Below are positions 55,399 to 64,000 of a stretch of 64,000 bases of DNA, one piece after another. A program made the position numbers and the translations under genes. Source of the DNA: Pseudomonas koreensis (GTDB lineage: Bacteria; Pseudomonadota; Gammaproteobacteria; Pseudomonadales; Pseudomonadaceae); assembly GCF_012986595.1 (NCBI RefSeq), contig NZ_JAAQYM010000004.1, positions 62,001 through 126,000 on the forward strand, in the 5' to 3' direction. Numbering within the stretch: the first letter of the stretch is position 1; each line of letters begins with the position of its first letter. Under the pieces are notes generated by a model. That model saw only the letters and a list, made by a program, of their open reading frames with translations, was not told the DNA's origin and did not search any database.

Positions 55399-56133
55399 GT
55401 GACTCAGCTGACATTGCTGTGCCTTCCTTATTCGGGCGCCAGTGCCATGGTCTACAGCCGCTGGCGGCGCAAGCTGCCGCAGTGGCTGACGCTGCAACCG
55501 GTGGAACTGCCGGGGCGCGGCGCGCGCTTCAACGAGCCACTGCAAACCGACTTGCGCACCCTGGCCCGACAACTGGCTGCCGAGCTGCAACCATCGTTGC
55601 GCGCGCCGTATGCGATTTTCGGCCACAGCCTCGGGGCCTTGCTGGCCTGTGAGCTGGCGCATGCATTGCGCGCGCTGGGCCTGCCGGAACCGGTGGCGCT
55701 GTTCGCCTCGGGCACTGCGGCGCCGACGATGCGCAGCGACTACGATCGCGGTTTCGCCGAACCCAAGACCGACGCCGAACTGATCGAACAATTGCGCTCC
55801 CTCAACGGCACCAGCGAAGAGGTCCTGGCCAGTGCCGAGTTGATGAGCCTGACCTTGCCGATCCTGCGTGCCGACTTTCTGCTGTGCGGCACCTTCTATC
55901 CGCTTCAGCGTGCGCTGCTGAAATGCCCGATCCACGTGTTGGGCGGCACCACCGACCGCGCCACCACCGAACAACTGATCGGCTGGAGCAAGGAGACCCT
56001 TGGCAGCTTTTCCGTGGACATGCTCGCCGGCGGGCACTTTTTCATTCATGAGCATGAAGCCAAGGTGCTGAAGGTGATCAAGGATCAACTGGAAGTGCAC
56101 CATCGCCGGCACAGTCTGATGGCCGTTGTGTAG
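55399..56133 (+). CDS. Type II thioesterase of siderophore synthesis (PvdG-like)
   Basis: 244 residues from GTG 55399, with GAGG about 8 bases upstream. LCLPYSGASAMVYSRWRRKLP (8-28), PVELPGRGARFNEPL, the nucleophile elbow FGHSLGALLA (S77), and the C-terminal GGHFFIHEHEAK with the catalytic histidine are typical of editing thioesterases that remove mis-loaded groups from NRPS carrier domains. An apparent PvdS-type promoter lies upstream and the NRPS begins 230 bases downstream. It is PvdG-like, but I cannot exclude another siderophore pathway. Confidence 0.85.
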   Translation: MTQLTLLCLPYSGASAMVYSRWRRKLPQWLTLQPVELPGRGARFNEPLQTDLRTLARQLAAELQPSLRAPYAIFGHSLGALLACELAHALRALGLPEPVALFASGTAAPTMRSDYDRGFAEPKTDAELIEQLRSLNGTSEEVLASAELMSLTLPILRADFLLCGTFYPLQRALLKCPIHVLGGTTDRATTEQLIGWSKETLGSFSVDMLAGGHFFIHEHEAKVLKVIKDQLEVHHRRHSLMAVV

Positions 56134-56160
56134 CGCGATTCCTGGCTTCACCCAACCCCC

Positions 56161-56250
56161 TGTAGGAGTGAGCCTGCTCGCGATAGCGGTCTGTCAGTCG
56201 CTGCATCATTGACTGAAAAACCGTTATCGCGAGCAGGCTCACTCCTACAG
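56161..56250. repeat. Paired REP element (REPIN)
   Basis: TGTAGGAGTGAGCCTGCTCG with CGAT and its inverted partner at 56225-56250, between the thioesterase and NRPS genes. Same family as 17643-17730. Confidence 0.85.
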
Positions 56251-56284
56251 GGGTTTGTCTTGTCTGCAAGTTGTTCTCATTCGC

Positions 56285-56307
56285 TAATTTTTCCGATCTG
56301 CATTCGT
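56285..56307 (+). promoter_or_regulatory. PvdS-like promoter before the NRPS gene
   Basis: GC-TAATT, 15 bases, CGT, ending 55 bases before the ATG at 56363. The spacer is one base shorter than the usual 16-17, but the shape matches the thioesterase promoter, GCTAATTT with a TTCGTT end. Confidence 0.45.
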
Positions 56308-56362
56308 TTTATAGGGACGACGTGCCTTTGTGCTTCCTGCCTACTGATCCGGATGCTGAGAA

Positions 56363-59300
56363 ATGAATGCTGAAGACTCCTTGAAACTTGCTCGCCGGTT
56401 TATCGGGTTGCCCCTGGAAAAGCGCCAGATGTTCCTCGCGGCCTTGCACAAGGAGGGCGTGGATTTCGCCCGTTTTCCGATCCCTCGGGGAGTCGAGGCC
56501 GATGACCGGCAGGCGCTGTCCTACGCGCAGCAACGCATGTGGTTTCTCTGGCAGCTCGACCCGCACAGCGGCGCCTACAACCTGCCGGGCGCGGTGCGCC
56601 TGACCGGGCCTTTGAACATGGCGGCGCTGGAGCAAGCGTTCGCCCATCTGGTCGAGCGTCACGAAACCCTGCGCACAGTGTTCCAGCGCCAGGGCGACGA
56701 CAGCCTGCTGCAGGTGCCGGCGACGGCGCCGCTGCTGATCGAGTCGGTGGATTTCACTGGGTTGAGCCCGGCCGAACGTGAACTCGCGTTGGCCGATGCG
56801 GCTCAGCAGCAGTCGCTGCTGCCGTTCGATCTGGCCGTGGGGCCGTTGTTGCGGATCAAGCTGCTCAAGCTCGACCCGCAAGAGCATGTGCTGTTGCTGA
56901 CCCTGCATCACATCGTGTCCGACGGTTGGTCGATGAACGTGCTGATCGACGAGTTCATCCGTTGCTACGACGCGTTCGACGCCGGCCAACCGGTGCAACT
57001 GGCGGCGCTGCCGATCCAGTACAGCGACTACGCCCTGTGGCAGCGCCGTTGGCTGGAAGCGGGGGAGCAGGCACGACAGCTCGATTACTGGCAGGCGCAA
57101 TTGGGTGATGAACACCCGGTGCTGGAATTGCCCACCGACCACCCGCGTCCGGCGATGCCGAGCTATCGCGGCACCCGTTTCCCATTCGCCATCGACGGTG
57201 CGTTGGCCGAGCAGTTGCGCGGTACCGCCCAGCAGCATGGCATCACCTTGTTCATGTTGGTGCTCGGCGCGTTCAACGTGCTGCTGCATCGTTACACCGG
57301 GCAGGCCGACATCCGCGTCGGCGTGCCGATTGCCAACCGTAACCGCAGCGAAATCGAGGGGCTGATCGGCTTCTTCGTCAACACTCAGGTGCTGCGCACC
57401 CAACTGGACGGGCAGACCCGGGTCGATGACCTGCTGCGCGCGATCAAGGAAACCGCGCTTGGCGCCCAGGCCCATCAGGACCTGCCGTTCGAGCGTCTGG
57501 TCGAAGCCTTGAAACTGGAACGCAGCCTCAGCCACACGCCGCTGTTCCAGGTGATGTACAACCATCAGCCGCAAGTGGCTGACATCACCGCGGTCAGCAC
57601 CGCTTCCGGGCTGGAGCTGGGCGTGATCGAGTGGCAGGGCCGCACCACCCAGTTCGATCTGACCCTGGACACCTATGAAAAGGCCGGCACCTTGCACGCC
57701 GCGCTGACCTACGCCAACGATCTGTTCGACCCGCAGACCATCGAGCGCATGGCGCAACACTGGCTCAACCTGTTGCGCGGCATGGTCCAGGACAGTCGCC
57801 AGCGCATCAGCGATCTGCCGATGCTGGAACACGCCGAGTATCAACAGATTGTCTGCGACTGGAACCGCATGCCGGCCGATATCGCTGCAGCCTCGTGCAT
57901 TCATGAGTTGATCGAACAGCAGGTCGCCCGGCAGCCGCAGGCGCTGGCGGTGACCTTTGGCGAGCAGGCATTCAGCTACGCCGATATCGACGCACGGGCC
58001 AATCGTCTGGCGCACAAATTGATCGAGTGCGGCGTCGGCCCCGAAGTGCGGGTCGGGGTCGCCATGCAGCGCTCCGACCATTTGCTGGTCGCCTTGCTCG
58101 CCGTGCTCAAGGCCGGTGGCGCCTATGTGCCACTGGACCCGGACTACCCGGCCGACCGCGTCGCCTACATGCTCGAAGACAGCCGCGCGCGGGTGTTGCT
58201 GACGGAGCAGGCCATCGCGCAAACGCTCGTGGTCGGCACCGACACGCAAGTGTTGCTGCTCGACTGCATCGCTGGCGAACTGGCGACGTACCCACGCCAG
58301 GCGCCCGTGACTTCGGTGACCGCGGACAACCTGGCGTATGTGATTTACACCTCAGGCTCGACCGGCAAGCCGAAAGGTGTGGCCATCGCGCACCGCAACG
58401 TGCAAGCGCTGATCGACTGGTCGCGCAGCGTCTACAGCGGCGATGACATTCAAGGTGTATTGGCCTCGACCTCGGTGTGCTTCGACCTGTCGGTGTGGGA
58501 GCTGTTCGTCACCCTGGCCAACGGTGGCTCGCTGATCATCGCGCGTAACGCCCTTGAGTTGCCGCAACTGCCGGCGCGCAATCAGGTGCGTCTGATCAAC
58601 ACTGTGCCGTCGGCGATCAATGCCTTGCTGCGCGACGGGGCCATCGCTTCGAGCGTGCGCACCATCAATCTTGCGGGCGAGCCGTTGAAGCAGAGCCTGG
58701 TCGATGCGTTGTATCAGCAGACCGCCGTCGAGCAGGTCTTTGATCTGTACGGCCCATCGGAAGACACCACTTACTCCACCTGGACCCGCCGTGAGGCGGG
58801 TGGGGTGGCGAGCATCGGCCGGCCGTTGACCGGCACCGCCAGCTACCTGCTGGACGCCGATCTGCAACCGGTGCCACAAGGGGTCGCCGCTGAACTGTAC
58901 CTGGCTGGCGCCGGCATCACCCGGGGCTACCTGGGACGTGCGGCGATGACCGCCGAAAAGTACGTGCCGAACCCGTTTTCCAGCACCGGCGAGCGGCTGT
59001 ATCGCAGCGGTGACCTGACCCGTTATCAGGTGGATGGCGCACTGCAATACGTCGGGCGTATCGACCATCAGGTCAAGGTGCGCGGTTTCCGCATCGAGCT
59101 GGGCGAAATCGAAGCCCGGCTATTGCAGCAGGACACCGTGCGCGAGCTGGCGGTGCTGGCGCAGGAAGGCGCCAGCGGACAGCAACTGGTGGCGTACATC
59201 GTGCCCGCTGACGCCACAGTGCTGGCGGCAGACGCTGATGTGCAGGCGCGCCTGCGCGAAACGCTGAAAGCTGCGCTGCGTCAGCATCTGCCGGATTACA

Positions 59301-62300
59301 TGGTGCCGGCGTACCTGCTGTTCCTCGAACACCTGCCGCTGACCCCCAACGGCAAGCTCGACCGCAAGGCCTTGCCGGCGGTCGATGGGCGTCAGCAGCA
59401 GCGCGAACACGTAGCGCCACGCAGCGCCATGGAAAAAGCCCTGGCCGCGATTTGGCAGGAGGTGCTGTCAATTGAAAACGTCGGCCTGGAAGACAACTTC
59501 TTCGAGCTGGGCGGCGACTCGATCGTGTCGATGCAAGTGGTCAGCCGGGCGCGCCAGGCCGGGATCGTGCTCAGCCCCAAAGAACTGTTCCAGTACCAGA
59601 CCATCCGCAGTCTGGCGCAGGTCGCCCGGCAGGGTGAGCAGAGCCTGATCGACCAGGGACCGGCCGTCGGTGCGGTGCTGCTGGCGCCGGTACAGCGCTG
59701 GTTTTTCGACCAGGACATTGCTCAGCGTCAGCACTGGAACCAGTCGTTGCTGCTGGTGCCGCAGCAAGCGATGAATGCCCAGGCGCTGGACCGTGCACTC
59801 AAGCAACTGATCAACCATCACGACGGCTTGCGCCTGCGCTACACCTTGAGTGCCGATGGCTGGCAGCAAGCCTACGCGGCGCTGTCCGACGAATCGGTGT
59901 TGTGGCAGCGCAATGCCGCGTCGGCGCAAGACCTCAAGGCGTTGTGCGACGAAGCCCAGCGCAGTCTGGACCTGGCCCGGGGACCGCTAGTGCGCGCACT
60001 GCTGGTGGATCTCGCCGACGGCAGTCAGCGCTTGCTGCTGGTCGCTCATCACTTGGTGATCGACGGCGTTTCGTGGCGAGTGCTGCTGGAAGATTTGCAG
60101 CAAGCTTATGCCCAGGCCCTGAGCGGCACGGCCATCGCCTTGCCGGACAAGACCAGCGCTTACCAGCACTGGGTCGCACGCTTGCAGGGACACCTGCCGA
60201 GCTTCGCCCGCAGCCTCGATTACTGGCAGACGCAATTGCGCGATGCCGCGCAGAACGACTTGCCTTGCGAGCGGCCTCACGGTTCGCTGGAAAACCGCCA
60301 CGAGCAGAAAATCGAGCTGAAATTCAGCGCCGGGCAGACGCGCAAATTGTTGCAGCAGGCCCCGGCGGCTTATCGCACTCAGGTCAACGACCTGTTGCTG
60401 ACGGCGCTGGCCCGGGTGATCTGCCGCTGGAGCGGTCAGGCCGGCAGCCTGATTCAACTGGAGGGCCATGGCCGCGAAGACCTGTTCGACGACATCGATC
60501 TGACCCGCACCCTCGGCTGGTTCACCAGCCTGTTCCCGGTCAATCTGGTGCCGACGGACGCCCTCGGCGCGTCGATCAAAACCATCAAGGAGCAACTGCG
60601 CGCGGTGCCGGACAAAGGTCTGAGCTATGGTGCGCTGCGCTATCTGGGCGATGCGCAGACCGCCGCGACGCTGGCCGCTCAGGTCCAGCCGCGCATCACC
60701 TTCAACTACCTCGGGCAGTTCGATCGTCAGTTCGACGAGGCGGCGCTGTTCGTGCCTTCCAGCGAAGGCGGCGGTGTCGCTCAGGACCCGTCGGCGCCGC
60801 TTGGCAACTGGCTGACCGTCGAGGGTCAGGTGTACGGCGGCGAGCTGTCGATGACCTGGGGTTTCAGCAGCCAGATGTTCGATCGTGCGACCGTGCAGCG
60901 TCTTGCCGATGAGTATGCGAGCGAGCTGGATGCAGTGATCGAGCACTGCTGCGCCATCGACACGCCGCAGGCAACGCCGTCGGACTTCCCGCTGGCTCAA
61001 GTGAGCCAGGCGCAACTCGATGCGTTGCCGCTGCCGGCCGGGCAACTCGAAGACCTGTATCCGCTGTCGCCGATGCAGCAGGGCATGCTCTTTCACACCT
61101 TGTACGAACCCGAAGTCGGCGCCTACATCAGCCAGTTGCGCCTGGACATTCATGGCCTCGATCCACAGCGTTTTGCCCAGTCCTGGCAGGCGGCGCTGGA
61201 GCGGCATCAGATCCTGCGCAGCAGCTTCCACTGGCACGGCCTCGACGCGGCACATCAGGCGATCGTGCGCGAAGTGAGCTTGCCGCTGGAAGTCTTGCCA
61301 GCGACCGATACCGACGCCCTGGCCGCTGCCGAACGTGCTCAGGGTTTCGCTCTCGACTGCGCGCCGCTGCTGCGTTTGAAACTGGTGCGCAGCGGTGCCG
61401 CTGACTGGCACCTGATCTACACCAGCCACCATATTCTGATGGACGGCTGGAGCAACGCGCAGTTGCTTGCCGAAGTGATCGAACACTACAGCGCCGGACA
61501 GGCGCTGGCGGCGCCGGTCGGGCAATACCGCGATTACCTGGCGTGGTTGCAGGCGCAGCCGGCCAGCGCCGGCGAGCAGTTCTGGAAAGCCGCACTGGCA
61601 CCGCTGCAAGCGCCGACGTTGCTGGCTGACGCCTTGCGTGCGCCGGTGGCGGGCGAGGGCAGCGCGGAGCATCGCGTGGTGCTCGACGGACAAACGACCC
61701 TGCGTCTTGGCGAGTTCGCCCGTCAGCAGAAGGTGACGCTCAACACCGTCCTGCAAGGTGCCTGGGGCCTGTTGCTGCAACGCTACACCGGCCAGGATTG
61801 CGTGGCGTTCGGCGCCACGGTGGCCGGGCGTTCGGCACCGCTGGCGGGCATCGAAGCGCAGCTGGGCCTGTTCATCAACACCTTGCCCCTGGTTTGTGCA
61901 CCCAATCCGCAGCAGACCGTGAGCCGGTGGCTCGGCGACTTGCAGGGCCAGAACCTGGCGATGCGCGATTTCGAGCACGTGCCGCTGTATGACATTCAAG
62001 GCTGGGCCGGTCAGCAGGGCAGCGCGCTGTTCGACAGCCTGCTGGTGTTCGAAAATTTCCCGGTGGCCGAGGCGTTGAAGCAGGGCGCGCCGGCAGGGCT
62101 GTCGTTCAGCAATCTGCATAACCATGAACGCACCCACTATCCGTTGACCCTGGGCGTCGAAATCGGCGCGACCCTGACGCTCGACTTCAGCTACGACACC
62201 GCACGTTTCAGTGCCGGGCAAGTGGCAACGTTGTCGGCCAACCTGCAGCACTTGCTGACGCAAATGGCCGCTGGCGCCGATGCGGCTTTGGGTTCGCTGG

Positions 62301-64000
62301 AGTTGCTTGATGCCCAGGCCCGGGCGCCGTTGCTGGCGGTGAGCCGAACGCCGGCGGTGGTGTTGCAGGACCCGCGTCTGACCCACGAACAGATCGCCGC
62401 TCACGCGGCGGCCACCCCCGATGCACTGGCACTGGCGGTTGACGGCCAGACCCTGAGCTACGGCCAGCTCAATGCTCAGGCCAATCGTCTGGCCCATCGC
62501 CTGATCGCCCACGGTGCCGGCCCGGGTATCCGGGTTGGCCTGGCGTTGAACCGTGGCCCGCAATTGATCGTCAGCCTGCTGGCGGTGCTCAAAAGCGGCG
62601 CGGCATATGTGCCGCTGGACCCGAAATACCCGGCCGAGCGCCTGCGTTACATGATCGACGACAGCCGCCTCGACGTGCTGCTGTGCGAGTCCGGCCTGCT
62701 GCAGGATCTGCCGTTGTCGTCGGTGGTGCGCCTGGTGCTGGATGACAGCGCCGGTTTTGCCGAACACGACCCGCTGACGCAGGCCGACGCGCAGGATCTG
62801 GCCTATGTGATTTACACCTCCGGTTCCACCGGTCTACCCAAGGGCGTGGCGATTGCCCATGGCGCGCTGCGCGAGTTCTGTCAGAGCGCCGCCGAGTATT
62901 CGCGGCTGTCGGCAGCAGACCGCGTGCTGCAGTTCGCGACCTTCAGTTTCGATGGATTCGTCGAGCAGTGCTTCCCGGCGCTGTGTGTCGGCGGCGCATT
63001 GATCATGCGTGGCGATGCGCTGTGGGATGCCGGGCGCCTGGCGGCCGAAATCGTCCGTCATGGCGTCACCGTGGCCGACTTGCCGGCGGCCTACTGGTAC
63101 CTGCTGGCCCGTGAATGCGCCAGCGGTGCGATCGGCACATTGGGTTCGTTGCGTCAGGTGCACGTCGGTGGCGAGGCGATGTCCGTCGAGGGCTTGCGTC
63201 TCTGGCATCAGGCGGGTCAGGGCCATGTGCGCCTGCTCAACACCTACGGACCAACCGAGGCCACGGTGGTGTCCAGCGTGCATGACTGTCGCCTGGACGA
63301 TGCCAGCGACAGCTTCGGCGTGCCGATCGGCCGCGCCATTCCCGGACGCTCGCTGTATGTGCTCGACAGTGCCGGGCAGTTGCTGCCGGCCGGTGGCGTC
63401 GGTGAGCTGTGCATCGGCGCGCCGGCCTGCCTGGCGCAACGTTATTTCGACCGTCCGGCACTGACCGCCGAACGCTTCCTGCCAGACCCGTTTGCCGTTG
63501 AACCCGGCGCACGTCTGTACCGCAGCGGTGATCTGGCGCGCTACAACGCCAACGCCGAGCTGGAATACGTCGGGCGTATCGACCACCAGGTGAAGATTCG
63601 CGGTTTGCGCATCGAGATGGGTGAGATCGAAGCCTGCCTGCAAGCGCGTGCCGAGGTGCGCGAGGCGGCGGTCATTGCTCAGGACGGTACGCAACTGGTG
63701 GCTTACGTCGTGGCCAACGGCGCGGTTGGCGACGAGGCGAGTTATCGCCAAGCCCTCGACGCTGCCCTGCGTCAGTCGCTGCCGGACTACATGGTGCCGA
63801 GCCATCTGGTGCTGATGGCCGCCTTGCCGCTGAACAACAACGGCAAACTCGATCGCAGCGCCTTGCCGCGTGTTGTCGGCAGTGCCGGCCAGCGCGAGTT
63901 TGTGGCGCCGGTACCAGGGCTGGAAACGCAACTGGCGCAGATCTGGCAAGAGGTGCTGCACGTCGAGCGCGTGGGGCGCGACGACAACTTCTTCGAACTG
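56363..64000 (+). CDS. Non-ribosomal peptide synthetase, first two modules, open at the right edge
   Basis: 2546 residues visible, no stop before the edge. ATG 56363 starts MNAEDSLKLARRFIGLPLEK. Domains: C1 about 50-480 (HHIVSDG 182-188, LCL type), A1 about 512-1010, T1 with GGDS (S1053), E about 1100-1540 (HHLVIDG 1229-1235), C2 about 1562-1990 (HHILMDG 1689-1695, follows E, so DCL type), A2 about 2007-2500, and T2 cut off at DDNFFEL. From motifs, A1 reads D-L-W-N-N-A-L-T-Y-K, near the alanine code of pseudomonads, and A2 reads D-G-E-D-H-G-T-V-V-K, a lysine code known in pyoverdine synthetases. The E domain makes the first residue D. Predicted start of the peptide is D-Ala then L-Lys, in the pyoverdine side chain; the assignment to pyoverdine is inferred from code, promoter and thioesterase. 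Confidence 0.92.
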   Translation, partial: MNAEDSLKLARRFIGLPLEKRQMFLAALHKEGVDFARFPIPRGVEADDRQALSYAQQRMWFLWQLDPHSGAYNLPGAVRLTGPLNMAALEQAFAHLVERHETLRTVFQRQGDDSLLQVPATAPLLIESVDFTGLSPAERELALADAAQQQSLLPFDLAVGPLLRIKLLKLDPQEHVLLLTLHHIVSDGWSMNVLIDEFIRCYDAFDAGQPVQLAALPIQYSDYALWQRRWLEAGEQARQLDYWQAQLGDEHPVLELPTDHPRPAMPSYRGTRFPFAIDGALAEQLRGTAQQHGITLFMLVLGAFNVLLHRYTGQADIRVGVPIANRNRSEIEGLIGFFVNTQVLRTQLDGQTRVDDLLRAIKETALGAQAHQDLPFERLVEALKLERSLSHTPLFQVMYNHQPQVADITAVSTASGLELGVIEWQGRTTQFDLTLDTYEKAGTLHAALTYANDLFDPQTIERMAQHWLNLLRGMVQDSRQRISDLPMLEHAEYQQIVCDWNRMPADIAAASCIHELIEQQVARQPQALAVTFGEQAFSYADIDARANRLAHKLIECGVGPEVRVGVAMQRSDHLLVALLAVLKAGGAYVPLDPDYPADRVAYMLEDSRARVLLTEQAIAQTLVVGTDTQVLLLDCIAGELATYPRQAPVTSVTADNLAYVIYTSGSTGKPKGVAIAHRNVQALIDWSRSVYSGDDIQGVLASTSVCFDLSVWELFVTLANGGSLIIARNALELPQLPARNQVRLINTVPSAINALLRDGAIASSVRTINLAGEPLKQSLVDALYQQTAVEQVFDLYGPSEDTTYSTWTRREAGGVASIGRPLTGTASYLLDADLQPVPQGVAAELYLAGAGITRGYLGRAAMTAEKYVPNPFSSTGERLYRSGDLTRYQVDGALQYVGRIDHQVKVRGFRIELGEIEARLLQQDTVRELAVLAQEGASGQQLVAYIVPADATVLAADADVQARLRETLKAALRQHLPDYMVPAYLLFLEHLPLTPNGKLDRKALPAVDGRQQQREHVAPRSAMEKALAAIWQEVLSIENVGLEDNFFELGGDSIVSMQVVSRARQAGIVLSPKELFQYQTIRSLAQVARQGEQSLIDQGPAVGAVLLAPVQRWFFDQDIAQRQHWNQSLLLVPQQAMNAQALDRALKQLINHHDGLRLRYTLSADGWQQAYAALSDESVLWQRNAASAQDLKALCDEAQRSLDLARGPLVRALLVDLADGSQRLLLVAHHLVIDGVSWRVLLEDLQQAYAQALSGTAIALPDKTSAYQHWVARLQGHLPSFARSLDYWQTQLRDAAQNDLPCERPHGSLENRHEQKIELKFSAGQTRKLLQQAPAAYRTQVNDLLLTALARVICRWSGQAGSLIQLEGHGREDLFDDIDLTRTLGWFTSLFPVNLVPTDALGASIKTIKEQLRAVPDKGLSYGALRYLGDAQTAATLAAQVQPRITFNYLGQFDRQFDEAALFVPSSEGGGVAQDPSAPLGNWLTVEGQVYGGELSMTWGFSSQMFDRATVQRLADEYASELDAVIEHCCAIDTPQATPSDFPLAQVSQAQLDALPLPAGQLEDLYPLSPMQQGMLFHTLYEPEVGAYISQLRLDIHGLDPQRFAQSWQAALERHQILRSSFHWHGLDAAHQAIVREVSLPLEVLPATDTDALAAAERAQGFALDCAPLLRLKLVRSGAADWHLIYTSHHILMDGWSNAQLLAEVIEHYSAGQALAAPVGQYRDYLAWLQAQPASAGEQFWKAALAPLQAPTLLADALRAPVAGEGSAEHRVVLDGQTTLRLGEFARQQKVTLNTVLQGAWGLLLQRYTGQDCVAFGATVAGRSAPLAGIEAQLGLFINTLPLVCAPNPQQTVSRWLGDLQGQNLAMRDFEHVPLYDIQGWAGQQGSALFDSLLVFENFPVAEALKQGAPAGLSFSNLHNHERTHYPLTLGVEIGATLTLDFSYDTARFSAGQVATLSANLQHLLTQMAAGADAALGSLELLDAQARAPLLAVSRTPAVVLQDPRLTHEQIAAHAAATPDALALAVDGQTLSYGQLNAQANRLAHRLIAHGAGPGIRVGLALNRGPQLIVSLLAVLKSGAAYVPLDPKYPAERLRYMIDDSRLDVLLCESGLLQDLPLSSVVRLVLDDSAGFAEHDPLTQADAQDLAYVIYTSGSTGLPKGVAIAHGALREFCQSAAEYSRLSAADRVLQFATFSFDGFVEQCFPALCVGGALIMRGDALWDAGRLAAEIVRHGVTVADLPAAYWYLLARECASGAIGTLGSLRQVHVGGEAMSVEGLRLWHQAGQGHVRLLNTYGPTEATVVSSVHDCRLDDASDSFGVPIGRAIPGRSLYVLDSAGQLLPAGGVGELCIGAPACLAQRYFDRPALTAERFLPDPFAVEPGARLYRSGDLARYNANAELEYVGRIDHQVKIRGLRIEMGEIEACLQARAEVREAAVIAQDGTQLVAYVVANGAVGDEASYRQALDAALRQSLPDYMVPSHLVLMAALPLNNNGKLDRSALPRVVGSAGQREFVAPVPGLETQLAQIWQEVLHVERVGRDDNFFEL

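Noticed and set aside
56309..62767. Long minus-strand frames opposite the NRPS
   Set aside because: Same effect, high-GC third positions; NRPS domains are unbroken on the plus strand.

Overview
The window reads as the chromosome of a fluorescent pseudomonad (Pseudomonas fluorescens group). It is GC-rich and densely coding. It carries the smc-zipA-ligA, dnaX-ybaB-recR and apt-anr-hemN-cco-aer blocks known from Pseudomonas, many paired REP elements, and the start of a large NRPS whose specificity codes and promoter elements point to pyoverdine. Species assignment is inferred from gene content and protein motifs only.

Layout. 1-5775 (minus): purine catabolism, with guaD (cut by the left edge), xdhC, xdhB and xdhA, divergent from a GntR/FCD regulator (6043-6702); two identical-format inverted repeats lie between them. 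6705-13797 (plus): smc, zipA and NAD-dependent ligA. 14049-17622: a zinc-binding metallopeptidase-like gene, the 4.5S SRP RNA with promoter and terminator, and an unusual UvrD/SF1-like ATPase. 17735-24413: a periplasmic solute-binding protein, dnaX, ybaB, a CurA-type reductase, recR and an acyl-CoA dehydrogenase. 24524-33612: apt, anr, a small unknown gene, hemN, then the cbb3 oxidase assembly set (SafE/CcoA-like membrane protein, ccoS, ccoI, ccoH, ccoG). 33832-36127: a Phd/VapC-type toxin-antitoxin pair and an exported metallophosphoesterase in an AT-richer pocket. 36183-43096: two complete, closely similar cbb3 oxidase operons (ccoN1O1Q1P1 then ccoN2O2Q2P2). 43183-50893: a hydrolase, a structured dispersed repeat, an orphan gene, aer, a CPBP protease, an inhA-like gene divergent from a GlxA/AraC regulator, and a BRCT protein with a small partner. 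51285-56133: GH15 enzyme plus SDR, an MFS transporter, and a type II thioesterase. 56363 to the right edge: an NRPS, open at the end.

The central theme is micro-aerobic respiration. Anr is encoded here, and Anr-box sequences lie upstream of hemN, ccoG and ccoN2 but not, as far as I can see, upstream of ccoN1. CcoG/H/I/S supply copper and assembly functions to the two oxidases, hemN supplies heme under low oxygen, and the Aer-type receptor would steer cells by redox or oxygen. At the right end the thioesterase and NRPS share a PvdS-like promoter pattern, linking them to iron starvation.

The most useful new observations are the predicted D-Ala then L-Lys opening of the pyoverdine peptide, the paired operator in front of xdhA/gntR, palindromes in the inhA/glxA and orphan-gene promoters, and an operator-like repeat before the acyl-CoA dehydrogenase. 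I found no CRISPR array, tRNA, rRNA, prophage or insertion sequence.
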